Positions 57,564 through 64,000 of a stretch of 64,000 bases of DNA are shown here, in pieces. The notes below the pieces were generated by a model that saw nothing but the letters and a program-made list of their open reading frames with translations, did not search any database and was not told the DNA's origin. How positions within the stretch are numbered: position 1 is the stretch's first letter; the number at the start of each line of letters is the position of its first letter. The position numbers and the translations under genes were made by a program. Source of the DNA: Williamsia soli (GTDB taxonomy: Bacteria; Actinomycetota; Actinomycetes; Mycobacteriales; Mycobacteriaceae); NCBI RefSeq assembly GCF_017377795.1, contig NZ_JAFRDR010000007.1, forward strand, positions 268,900 through 332,899, written 5' to 3'.

Positions 57564-58040
57564 ATGTCCGAGATTGATCTGACCGAACTCGCCGACGCCA
57601 TCCGACCGACGCTGGCGCGGGTGTACCTGACGATCCGGAGACGGTCGCCGTTCGGTGAATACACCGCCGCACAGGGATCTACGTTGGCCACCCTGGCCGA
57701 CCACGGTTCGATGCGGATGGGCGAACTGGCCCGCCGCGAAGCCGTGCGGATGCCGACCGTCACCGCGGCGGTCGACGTGCTCGTCGGTCACCGACTCGTG
57801 CGACGCGACCCCGATCCCGATGATCGTCGGGCCGTGCAGGTGAGCATCACCGAGACCGGACGCCACGAACTCGAGCAGCTGCAATCGGCTCGCAACGAGG
57901 TTCTCGCCCGCGCGATGTCGGGGCTGACGGACGACCATCTGCAGGCACTGGATGCGGCTCTGCCCGCCCTGCGCGCGCTTCGTACACAACTCGAGGACGT
58001 CGACGAGACGAGCGCCCTCTCAATATCTCCCGAGGAGTGA
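57564..58040 (+). CDS. MarR-family transcriptional regulator
   Basis: A 158-residue winged-helix regulator. The HTH is in GSTLATLADHGSMRMGELAR and MPTVTAAVDVLVGHRLV, followed by the wing RDPDPDDRRAVQVSITETGR. It shares an operon with the MFS transporter 3 bp downstream and probably controls it. I chose the ATG at 57564; a TTG three codons earlier is less likely. The upstream 50 bp are AT-rich for this window and contain TAGTT...AACTA arms that may be its operator. Confidence 0.88.
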   Translation: MSEIDLTELADAIRPTLARVYLTIRRRSPFGEYTAAQGSTLATLADHGSMRMGELARREAVRMPTVTAAVDVLVGHRLVRRDPDPDDRRAVQVSITETGRHELEQLQSARNEVLARAMSGLTDDHLQALDAALPALRALRTQLEDVDETSALSISPEE

Positions 58041-58043
58041 AAA

Positions 58044-59321
58044 ATGACGTCAACGCAGGCTGATGTGCAGCATGCTCCCGAGCACCAGGGATTCTTGGAT
58101 GCGGTTCGTGGTCAGCCGGTCGCGGTGTGGGCCACGGCATTTGCCGCGGTGATCGCGTTCATGGGTATCGGTCTCGTCGATCCGATCCTGCCCGAGATCG
58201 CCAAGCAGCTCGATGCCGGTGCCGACAAGGTCACCTTGCTGTTCGCCGTCTACATGGGCGTTCAAGTACTCGCGATGCTGATCACCGGGTACTGCTCGTA
58301 TCGGTTCGGGCCCAAGCGGACACTGATTGCCGGGCTGGTGTTCATCGTGGTCGCGGCCGGAGTTTCGGCCACAGCCAACGGGATCGGCGAACTGATCGCA
58401 CTTCGCGTCGCGTGGGGCCTGGGTAATGCGCTGTTCATGGCCACCGCGCTGGCCTTCATCATCGGATCCGCACGAGGTGGTCAGCACGGTGCGATCCTGC
58501 TGTACGAGGCCGCCCTGGGACTCGGGTTGGCCGTCGGGCCGTTGATCGGTGCCATTCTCGGCGAGTGGACGTGGCGGGCACCGTTCGGCGGGACTGCCAT
58601 TCTGATGGCCATCGGCGCGATCCTCTGCGCGACGAAATTGACCAAGGACGGCCCGTCCTCGGAGCGGCCGAAGGTCGGGATCACCGACCCCCTCCGCGCC
58701 CTCAAGAACCGCAAACTGCTCGTCACCGGTATCGGATCGGCCTTCTACACCGCCGGCTTCTTCACTGTGATCGCCTGGGCGCCCATCGTTTTGGACATGC
58801 GACCCATCTACCTCGGACTCGTCTTCGTCGGCTGGGGACTGTGCGTCGCTCTCAGTGGTGTGACGCTCGCTCCCCGGGTCGTCGAGGCGCTCGGTGAGAA
58901 GCTCGGAGTCATTTTCGCCGTCGGCGTCTTCGCGGTGGTGATGGCCGCCGCGGCGATCGGTACCGCCGGTGACAACAAGGCTCTCGTGATGGCTGCGATC
59001 ATCGTCTCGGGTATCCCGTCCGGCGTCCTGAACACCGCCCTGACCGGCATGGCGATGGCAGCGGGCACCGGACCTCGTTCGGTGTCGTCTGCGGGATACA
59101 ACTTCCTGCGCTGGATGGGCGCGGCGGTGTCTGCGCTGCTCGTCGCGCACCTGGCGGAATGGTTCGATTCGAACGCCGCGCCGTACTGGTTCGCCGTCGG
59201 ATACTGCGCCGTCGCGGTGCTTGCGATCTCCCTGGTCGGTGGCGCCCCGAAACCCGAGCCGACCGCCGAAACGGAACGCCGCTTCGAAGAGGCTGCGCTG
59301 GTGGGAGCCGAGGAGCTGTAA
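58044..59321 (+). CDS. DHA1-type MFS transporter
   Basis: A 425-residue permease with 12 predicted transmembrane segments. Features are FMGIGLVDPILPEIAKQLDA at the first helix end, motif A-like GYCSYRFGPKRTLIAG, motif C in LYEAALGLGLAVGPLIGAIL and a late SSAGYNFLRWMGAAVSALLV. It resembles bacterial drug or metabolite exporters. Start ATG behind CGAGGAG, 3 bp after marR. The substrate is unknown. Confidence 0.9.
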   Translation: MTSTQADVQHAPEHQGFLDAVRGQPVAVWATAFAAVIAFMGIGLVDPILPEIAKQLDAGADKVTLLFAVYMGVQVLAMLITGYCSYRFGPKRTLIAGLVFIVVAAGVSATANGIGELIALRVAWGLGNALFMATALAFIIGSARGGQHGAILLYEAALGLGLAVGPLIGAILGEWTWRAPFGGTAILMAIGAILCATKLTKDGPSSERPKVGITDPLRALKNRKLLVTGIGSAFYTAGFFTVIAWAPIVLDMRPIYLGLVFVGWGLCVALSGVTLAPRVVEALGEKLGVIFAVGVFAVVMAAAAIGTAGDNKALVMAAIIVSGIPSGVLNTALTGMAMAAGTGPRSVSSAGYNFLRWMGAAVSALLVAHLAEWFDSNAAPYWFAVGYCAVAVLAISLVGGAPKPEPTAETERRFEEAALVGAEEL

Positions 59322-59333
59322 CCCCGGGCACCT

Positions 59334-59398
59334 CCGAAAGTGGGTCGTTGTGGCGAACGAAAGCCCAGGTGGGCTCCGCCAAAACGGCCCATTTTCGG
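59334..59398. repeat. 65-bp palindromic element, family A copy 3 (inverted)
   Basis: Begins 12 bp after the MFS stop. Arms CCGAAAGTGGGTCGTTGTGG and its partner match with three exceptions. The asymmetric core reads GCCCAGGTGGGC, so this copy is reversed relative to copies 1 and 2. The total length is again exactly 65 bp. Confidence 0.83.
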
Positions 59399-59415
59399 CG
59401 GCTGGGGATCTAGTG

Positions 59416-59429
59416 TGGAACGTGTTCTA
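59416..59429. promoter_or_regulatory. KstR box upstream of the DapB-like gene
   Basis: TGGAACGTGTTCTA matches TnnAACnnGTTnnA. It lies 23 bp before the GTG of the following gene and 17 bp after the family A palindrome. Confidence 0.85.
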
Positions 59430-59452
59430 GTTTCCGCACCTGGAGGTCTGAA

Positions 59453-60532
59453 GTGGCGTTGCGCGTAGTGGTCTGGTCGACCGGCACCATCGGAAAGCTG
59501 TCGATCGCGGGCGTGCTCGCCCGGCCTGAACTCGAGCTGGTCGGGGTCTGGGTATCGAATCCCGACAAGGTGGGCAAGGATGTCGGCGAACTGGCCGGCC
59601 TTGGTCACGAACTGGGCCTGAAGGCCAGTGGCAGCAAGGAAGAACTGCTTGCTCTCCGGCCGGACTGCATCGTCCACGGCGCGATGACCGATGACCGGAT
59701 CATGGAGGCCATCGAGGACCTGATCAGCTTCCTCGAAGCCGGGGTCAATGTCGTCGCGTCAGGCCCGGTGGCACTTGTCTATCCCGACGGCGTGTTCCCG
59801 GATGAGCTCAACGAGCGCATCCGCAGCGCCGCGCGCGCCGGCAATGCCAGCCTGCACGTCAACGGTATCGACCCCGGATTCGCGAACGATGTTCTGCCGC
59901 TGGCCATGACATCACTGTCCAAGCGAATCGACGAACTGCGCGTCGCGGAGATCGCCGACTACTCGACGTACTACCAGCCGATGACCATGACCGAGCTCTT
60001 CGGATTCGGCAAGCCGATGGACACCGAGTCCATGCTGTGGATGCCCGGCGTGCTCTCGCTCGCCTGGGGTCCGGTTGTGCGGCAGCTCGCCGCCGGGCTG
60101 GATCTGACCCTCGACGAACCGCTGGTGGAGAAGATCGATCGTCGCCCGGCGGACGAGGACTACGACATCGCGTCGTGCCACATCGCGAAGGGGACCATGG
60201 CCGCTGTGCGATTCGAGGTCATCGGAACCGTGAACGGCACGCCGCGAATCGTTCTCGAGCACGTCACCCGCACCAAAGCCGACGCTCAGCCGGAGTGGCC
60301 GATCCCCAGTCACGGTGACGGCTGCTACCGCATCGAGATCACCGGCGATCCTGTGATGACCGTCGATTTCGTCCACCACGGCGAGAACGGTGACCACAAC
60401 GACTCGGGAATGCTGGTCACGGCAATGCGTCTGGTGAACGCGGTGCAGGCCGTCGTCGAAGCGCAGCCGGGATTGTTGACAGTGCTCGACCTGCCGCAGA
60501 TCACCGGTCGCGGGTTGGTGACGAAGGACTGA
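59453..60532 (+). CDS. dihydrodipicolinate reductase-like NAD(P)-binding oxidoreductase
   Basis: A 359-residue protein. The N-terminal Rossmann fold has VVVWSTGTIGKLSIAGVL (about 5-22), and DCIVHGAMTDD and VNVVASGPVALVYPDGV resemble the DapB/2,4-diaminopentanoate dehydrogenase fold. The C-terminal catalytic part includes NGIDPGFANDVLPLAM and SHGDGCYRIEITGDP. It starts with GTG after GGAGG. The KstR box directly upstream makes a steroid-related reductase role plausible. The substrate is unknown and I do not recognise a characterised homologue. Confidence 0.78.
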   Translation: MALRVVVWSTGTIGKLSIAGVLARPELELVGVWVSNPDKVGKDVGELAGLGHELGLKASGSKEELLALRPDCIVHGAMTDDRIMEAIEDLISFLEAGVNVVASGPVALVYPDGVFPDELNERIRSAARAGNASLHVNGIDPGFANDVLPLAMTSLSKRIDELRVAEIADYSTYYQPMTMTELFGFGKPMDTESMLWMPGVLSLAWGPVVRQLAAGLDLTLDEPLVEKIDRRPADEDYDIASCHIAKGTMAAVRFEVIGTVNGTPRIVLEHVTRTKADAQPEWPIPSHGDGCYRIEITGDPVMTVDFVHHGENGDHNDSGMLVTAMRLVNAVQAVVEAQPGLLTVLDLPQITGRGLVTKD

Positions 60533-60536
60533 CCGC

Positions 60537-60594
60537 CCACCCGAATTCGCGCCGCCCACCAGCAATTGCCGGTGGGCGGTGCAAATTCAGGTGG
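60537..60594. repeat. 58-bp palindromic element, family B copy 3
   Basis: Starts 4 bp after the DapB-like stop and ends 8 bp before the stop of the convergent epimerase gene. Inner stem GCGCCGCCCACC/GGTGGGCGGTGC with loop AGCAATTGCC. Ends CCACCCG and CAGGTGG as in the other copies. It probably acts as a bidirectional terminator. Confidence 0.85.
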
Positions 60595-60602
60595 GGGGGG
60601 AG

Positions 60603-61628
60603 TCAGGCAAGAGCCTCTACGGGCCGCCGGGGAGCCGACGCCGCGCCGCGACGCTGCAACTGGCCGGCACCGACCAGGAAGTCGACGTAGTCCCGCATCG
60701 TTTCGGTCGTCGGTCGGGGCGCGAACCCAAGGTCGCGGCGGGCTTTGGTCCCGTCGACGACAGGCTGGGCCTCGAGCGCGCCGAGCGCGGCCTTGGAGAC
60801 CAGATCTGACTTGAAGATCTTGCAGATCGGTTCGGCGACCGGCAGGATCGCCTGCACCCAGCGCATCGGGAAAGCGACAGCGGGTCCGCGTCGCCCGGCT
60901 TCGCGGGCCACCATCCGGAAAGCCTCGATCATCTCGGTCATCTCGCCGGTCAACAGGTAGTTCTCGCCGGTCTTGCCGTGCTCAGCGGCGAGGATGAGTC
61001 CCGCAGCGACGTCGCGGACGTCGACGAGGTCGAAGCCGCCGGTGATCAGCGCGGGCACGCGGCCCCGCGCGGAGTCGCGGAGCATGCCGTTGATCCGCGA
61101 GTACGGGGCGTGGTCGACGGGGCCGTAGACGGCGGTCGGATTACAGATGACACCGTCGAGGCCTTTCGCGATCACCTTCTGGAGCTCCTGCTCCCCGGCC
61201 CACTTGGAGCGGTCGTAGACGGGCAGCGTGGTGCTGTCTGATCGTCCGGACAGCTCATCGATTGTGCCGCCGCATTCGTACTGGTCGAACGAGTGGATGG
61301 AGCTGCAATGCACCATTCGCCGGACCCCGGCAGTCAGTGCGGCCTCGGCGACGTTGCGTACGCCTTCGGTGTTGATGCGCCAGGCGTTCTCATCTGTGTG
61401 CCGCAGGGTGATGACCGCGACCAGGTGATACACCACGTCGACACCGTCGAAAGCCGACGCCAGGGCGGCAGGGTCGAGGATGTCGGCCGCCACCCAGGTC
61501 ACCGCAGGTTTGCTCGCGGTCGAGGGGTGTTGCCGATCGATCGCCACCACGGTGTCACCGCGGGCGACGAGTTGGTCGACGAGATTGCGGCCCACAAACC
61601 CGGCGGCTCCGGTTACGGCTACTTTCAT
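60603..61628 (-). CDS. NAD-dependent epimerase/3beta-hydroxysteroid dehydrogenase-like protein
   Basis: A 341-residue extended SDR. The cofactor motif is VTGAAGFVGRNLVDQL (about 5-20). The catalytic pair is Tyr138-x3-Lys142 in YDRSKWAGE, with CSSIHSF just before. The substrate part includes CNPTAVYGPVDHAPYSRING. The overall plan fits 3beta-HSD/dihydroflavonol reductase-like enzymes. A pair of KstR boxes upstream suggests it belongs to the steroid regulon, perhaps oxidising or reducing a steroid alcohol. Start ATG at 61626-61628. Confidence 0.85.
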   Translation of the reverse strand: MKVAVTGAAGFVGRNLVDQLVARGDTVVAIDRQHPSTASKPAVTWVAADILDPAALASAFDGVDVVYHLVAVITLRHTDENAWRINTEGVRNVAEAALTAGVRRMVHCSSIHSFDQYECGGTIDELSGRSDSTTLPVYDRSKWAGEQELQKVIAKGLDGVICNPTAVYGPVDHAPYSRINGMLRDSARGRVPALITGGFDLVDVRDVAAGLILAAEHGKTGENYLLTGEMTEMIEAFRMVAREAGRRGPAVAFPMRWVQAILPVAEPICKIFKSDLVSKAALGALEAQPVVDGTKARRDLGFAPRPTTETMRDYVDFLVGAGQLQRRGAASAPRRPVEALA

Positions 61629-61675
61629 GTGAGATCACTTTCAGTCGGGGCCCCGCTCGGCTGACCGGGCACGGG

Positions 61676-61689
61676 TAGAACACGTTCTA
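61676..61689. promoter_or_regulatory. KstR box, proximal to the epimerase
   Basis: TAGAACACGTTCTA, a full match to TnnAACnnGTTnnA, 48 bp upstream of the epimerase start. It is one of two identical boxes in the divergent region, 28 bp apart start to start. Confidence 0.92.
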
Positions 61690-61703
61690 CTTTGCGCCTA
61701 GAC

Positions 61704-61717
61704 TAGAACACGTTCTA
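61704..61717. promoter_or_regulatory. KstR box, proximal to the NTF2 gene
   Basis: TAGAACACGTTCTA, identical to the copy at 61676-61689, 23 bp upstream of the NTF2-like gene start. Confidence 0.92.
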
Positions 61718-61740
61718 CTTTTGCGAAAGGGAGCGTGGAT

Positions 61741-62544
61741 ATGCCGTCATTCGATCGAGAGCAGATGCTTGCGGTAGTCGAACGATCGCCGGAGGCAGCT
61801 GGTGCCCACGATCGGAGGGCATGGGTCGGTCTGTTCATCGACGACGGCATCGTCAACGACCCGGTCGGTTCGCGGCCGCACGTCGGTCGCGGCGAGATCG
61901 AGCGCTTCTACGACACCTTCATCGGTCCTCGCGACATCACCTTCCATCGGAACGTTGACGTCGTGAGCGGCCGCACAGTCGTCCGCGATGTCGAGCTCGA
62001 GGTCGAGATGTCGGCGAAGGTGACGATGCGGGTACCTGTGCACATCCGCTACGACCTGCGGGAGGTCGGCGACCAGCTCCGGATCGAACGGCTCGCTGCC
62101 TACTGGGAGCTGCCGGGAATGATTGCGCAGTTCCTGCGCAGCGGGATCGCGGCGGCGCCGGTGTCGACCAGATTGGCGGTGGCGCTGCTGAAGAATCAAG
62201 GCCCACGTGGCGCACTGGGTTTCGTCGAGGGTTTTCGCCGCGTAGGGGGCGCGGCCAAGGCCACAGTCGGCAATTTCTTGGATGCTGCGGCGACGGGTGA
62301 TGGGCCGGGCGCGGAACGGTACCTCGATCGAGCGGCCGCAGTGACGATCTCGGGTGACGACGCGGGCGCGCAAGCGTGGGTGACAGCACTTCATGGGCTG
62401 CGAGCGCACAAGTATCTGGCCGCGGGACACACCGTCGCGGTCGGGTTGGAGCACGACGACTGGAGGGGCGTCGGTCTCTTCGAGTTCGACAGCAGTCGCG
62501 GCCCGATCAAGGCGGTAGACGTGCTCATCGACTCCGGCGCCTAG
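61741..62544 (+). CDS. double SnoaL/NTF2-like protein behind KstR boxes
   Basis: A protein of about 267 residues. The N-terminal domain (about 1-125) is SnoaL-like: MLAVVERSPEAAGAHDRRAW, DPVGSRPHVGRGEIERFYDT, then YWELPGMIAQFL. The C-terminal part (about 165-267) has FLDAAATGDGPGAERYLDRA and looks like a second, weaker NTF2 cone. Members include ketosteroid isomerases and polyketide cyclases, but the catalytic residues are not certain here. I chose the ATG at 61741, 7 bp after AGGGAG; a GTG two codons earlier is too close to that site. Confidence 0.78.
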   Translation: MPSFDREQMLAVVERSPEAAGAHDRRAWVGLFIDDGIVNDPVGSRPHVGRGEIERFYDTFIGPRDITFHRNVDVVSGRTVVRDVELEVEMSAKVTMRVPVHIRYDLREVGDQLRIERLAAYWELPGMIAQFLRSGIAAAPVSTRLAVALLKNQGPRGALGFVEGFRRVGGAAKATVGNFLDAAATGDGPGAERYLDRAAAVTISGDDAGAQAWVTALHGLRAHKYLAAGHTVAVGLEHDDWRGVGLFEFDSSRGPIKAVDVLIDSGA

Positions 62545-62627
62545 GCCGGCGTCGTCCGGTGCGGTGATTCGTTACCGCCAGGTGAACTCGCACTGCCGCA
62601 TTTCTCTGGGGAATCTATCGTCGGAAC

Positions 62628-63476
62628 ATGACTATTCCGCTTCACGAACCCGGCGTCTTCGGTCCCGACGACCTCGAGGGGCTGACCTGGTTCTACGACA
62701 TGCACGGCTACGCGACCCTGCGTGGGGTATTGAGCGTTTCAGACGTCGATGCGATCGAGTCGGAATGCGTTGCTGCGCAACGTGGTGTGATCGCTGGGGA
62801 GTTGGATGCGCGCTACGGATCGACTGTCTTCCTGGACGAAGCGGCCAAGGCTGACAAGTTCGCAAACTACGTCGAGTTCATCAGCGAACTGTCGCCTGCG
62901 GTCGATGCCGCGATCACTCACCCGGTTGTCGAGCAATTGATGACGAGGCTCCTCGGTCCCGAGTGTTGGCTGCGGGCTCATGAACAGAACGGGGTGGTCT
63001 ACCAGGATGCCCGACCAGGCAAGGAGTCTGGCTACACCCGCATCGGCTGGCATTCCGATTGGCAGGCCAGTCCTAGCTTGGATGTCTGGCCGAGCACTGC
63101 GTTCACAGTTCACGTCGACGGCACGAGTCCGGCCAACGGTTTTCTGCGAGTGGTGCCCGGGAGTCATCTGTGGTCGACGCCGGCACCGTATCGAAATGCC
63201 AACGGCGTCAGGGTTCCTGATACCGCACAACCTTCCGGCGGACGCACCACGCGAAAGCCGCCCTTCGAGATGCCACTGGGCTTCGAGAAGATCCGCGGCG
63301 AGGTCGCCGTGTACGCCGAGCGCGGCGACATCCTCTTCCATGACGCCTACCTCTGGCACTCCGCAGCACGGGCTACCGACGACAACACCCTGCGCCGACA
63401 TATCCGCGGCGGATATTTCGGCGGAACCAAACCTGCTGCGGGAGTTGAAGAGTTCATCAAGAACGCTGCGCGTTAG
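62628..63476 (+). CDS. phytanoyl-CoA dioxygenase (PhyH) family protein
   Basis: A 282-residue Fe(II)/2-oxoglutarate-type oxygenase. The iron triad is His142 and Asp144 in GWHSDWQASPS and His244 in YLWHSAARATDD. An arginine in RRHIRGGYF is placed to bind 2-oxoglutarate. The remaining sequence (FYDMHGYATLRGVLS at the start) fits PhyH/ectoine hydroxylase-like enzymes. It lies 83 bp after the NTF2 gene without its own KstR box and may be cotranscribed with it. The substrate is unknown. Confidence 0.85.
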   Translation: MTIPLHEPGVFGPDDLEGLTWFYDMHGYATLRGVLSVSDVDAIESECVAAQRGVIAGELDARYGSTVFLDEAAKADKFANYVEFISELSPAVDAAITHPVVEQLMTRLLGPECWLRAHEQNGVVYQDARPGKESGYTRIGWHSDWQASPSLDVWPSTAFTVHVDGTSPANGFLRVVPGSHLWSTPAPYRNANGVRVPDTAQPSGGRTTRKPPFEMPLGFEKIRGEVAVYAERGDILFHDAYLWHSAARATDDNTLRRHIRGGYFGGTKPAAGVEEFIKNAAR

Positions 63477-63501
63477 GGCGTGCGAAGCCCGCGAAAAGTG
63501 T

Positions 63502-63517
63502 TCGAACATATGTTTGC
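63502..63517. promoter_or_regulatory. LexA/SOS-like box upstream of the DUF222 gene
   Basis: TCGAACATATGTTTGC agrees with the actinobacterial SOS box TCGAAC-N4-GTTCGA at all six left positions and four of six on the right. It overlaps a candidate -35 element. Some 13E12-family genes of M. tuberculosis are known to be LexA-controlled. Confidence 0.55.
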
Positions 63518-63542
63518 CAGATACGCGAAACCCTGGTACTGT
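63514..63542 (+). promoter_or_regulatory. candidate promoter of the DUF222 gene
   Basis: TTGCCA (63514-63519), a 17-bp spacer, and TACTGT (63537-63542) preceded by TGG as an extended -10. The LexA-like box overlaps the -35. Confidence 0.45.
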
Positions 63543-63623
63543 CAGTTGTAGAGAAACTCTTTTGACGGCGAATCCTTTCTGGTTGTTGTTGTCTGCGTGT
63601 GTTTCTGGGGCTGGGGGGCCTGC

Positions 63624-64000
63624 ATGTCTGATGGTGTTGTCATCGATTCGGCGGTGGTGGGTGCGGTGTCGGAGCTGGATGCTGCGATCGCACGCTTGTC
63701 GACGTTGGATCTGACTGCTCTGTCTGACGTGGATTGTGTGCGTGTGGTGGAACGGTTGGAGGTCGCGTCGCGGCGGTTGCAGTCGGCTAGTTTGCCGGTG
63801 TTGCGGGATGTGGCTGTGCGGCGGGCGTATTCGACGGTGGGGTGTTCGTCTCCGGCGGCGGTGTTGACGTCGATGACGCGGATGCGTCCGGGTGCGGCTA
63901 GGGCCCGGGTGGAGGCGATGGACGCGTTGACGCCGTCTGTGACCCCGAGTGGTGAGGTGATCGGTCCACGGTTCCCGGAAACAGCGCAGGCGTTGGCGGC
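63624..64000 (+). CDS. DUF222/13E12 repeat family protein, N-terminal part
   Basis: The gene runs off the window; 125 codons are visible. The start MSDGVVIDSAVVGAVSELDA leads into helices such as VRVVERLEVASRRLQSASLP and a motif SPAAVLTSMTRMRPGAARAR, typical of the DUF222 domain, usually followed by an HNH nuclease domain. Codon choice differs from all other genes here, with many GTG, TTG, GTT, TCT and GGT codons. A LexA-like box and promoter lie 80-120 bp upstream. The exact start is likely but no strong ribosome site is seen. Confidence 0.8.
   Translation, partial: MSDGVVIDSAVVGAVSELDAAIARLSTLDLTALSDVDCVRVVERLEVASRRLQSASLPVLRDVAVRRAYSTVGCSSPAAVLTSMTRMRPGAARARVEAMDALTPSVTPSGEVIGPRFPETAQALA

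Overview
The window is a high-GC actinobacterial chromosome segment, most likely from Gordonia or a close relative in the Mycobacteriales. The evidence is purS/purQ/purL, clpC1 behind a ClgR-type box, a KstR-controlled steroid catabolon laid out much as in Mycobacterium tuberculosis and Rhodococcus, an EccA-type AAA ATPase, and a DUF222 (13E12) gene behind a LexA-like box. Genus assignment is inference. No tRNA, rRNA, CRISPR array, prophage or insertion sequence was recognised, and no gene-free gap exceeds 300 bp.

Layout. 1-11.3 kb: the end of purS, purQ, an M18 aminopeptidase, an ECF sigma/VOC pair, a membrane-anchored beta-propeller, two overlapping secreted-type lipases, an AraC/NmrA/DUF1772 group and an alpha/beta hydrolase/TetR pair. 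11.3-14.2 kb: clpC1. 14.2-42.1 kb: the steroid catabolon, made of kstR; fadE34; the side-chain operon fadE28-fadE29-chsH2-chsH1-ltp2-fadD; hsd4B-kstD; hsaEGF; three tandem paralogous membrane proteins; kshA with a small cysteine-rich partner; and hsaA-hsaC-hsaB followed by DUF1214, SDR and sulfotransferase genes. 42.1-44.3 kb: an MFS pump with a TetR. 44.4-49.5 kb: three acyl-CoA dehydrogenases and an enoyl-CoA hydratase behind a KstR2-like box, then an IclR regulator. 49.6-53.2 kb: cysD-cysNC-cysQ (PAPS synthesis and PAP recycling). 53.2-57.4 kb: eccA-like gene and purL. 57.5-64 kb: a marR-MFS operon, then further genes behind KstR boxes (a DapB-like oxidoreductase, a 3beta-HSD-like epimerase and a double NTF2 protein), a PhyH-type dioxygenase and the start of a DUF222 gene.

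How the genes work together. KstR would repress the operons carrying TnnAACnnGTTnnA boxes, which I find at eight positions (two more are near-matches). FadD and FadE/ChsH/Ltp2 remove the sterol side chain as propionyl-CoA. KstD and KshA open ring B, and HsaA/B and HsaC hydroxylate and cleave ring A. HsaE, HsaF and HsaG turn the released dienoate into pyruvate and propionyl-CoA. The KstR2-box operon probably handles the C/D-ring propionate remnants. hsaD, the hydrolase needed between HsaC and HsaE, is missing from its usual place. A sulfotransferase gene ends the hsa operon and PAPS genes lie 7.5 kb away, so a link to sulfated metabolites is possible.

Unexplained structure. Two families of fixed-length palindromic elements (65 bp and 58 bp, three copies each) sit at gene 3' ends. 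A 21-bp tandem array, several paired operators and a 41-residue membrane ORF are also present. The three tandem four-helix membrane proteins inside the steroid cluster are the strongest candidate for an undescribed component.
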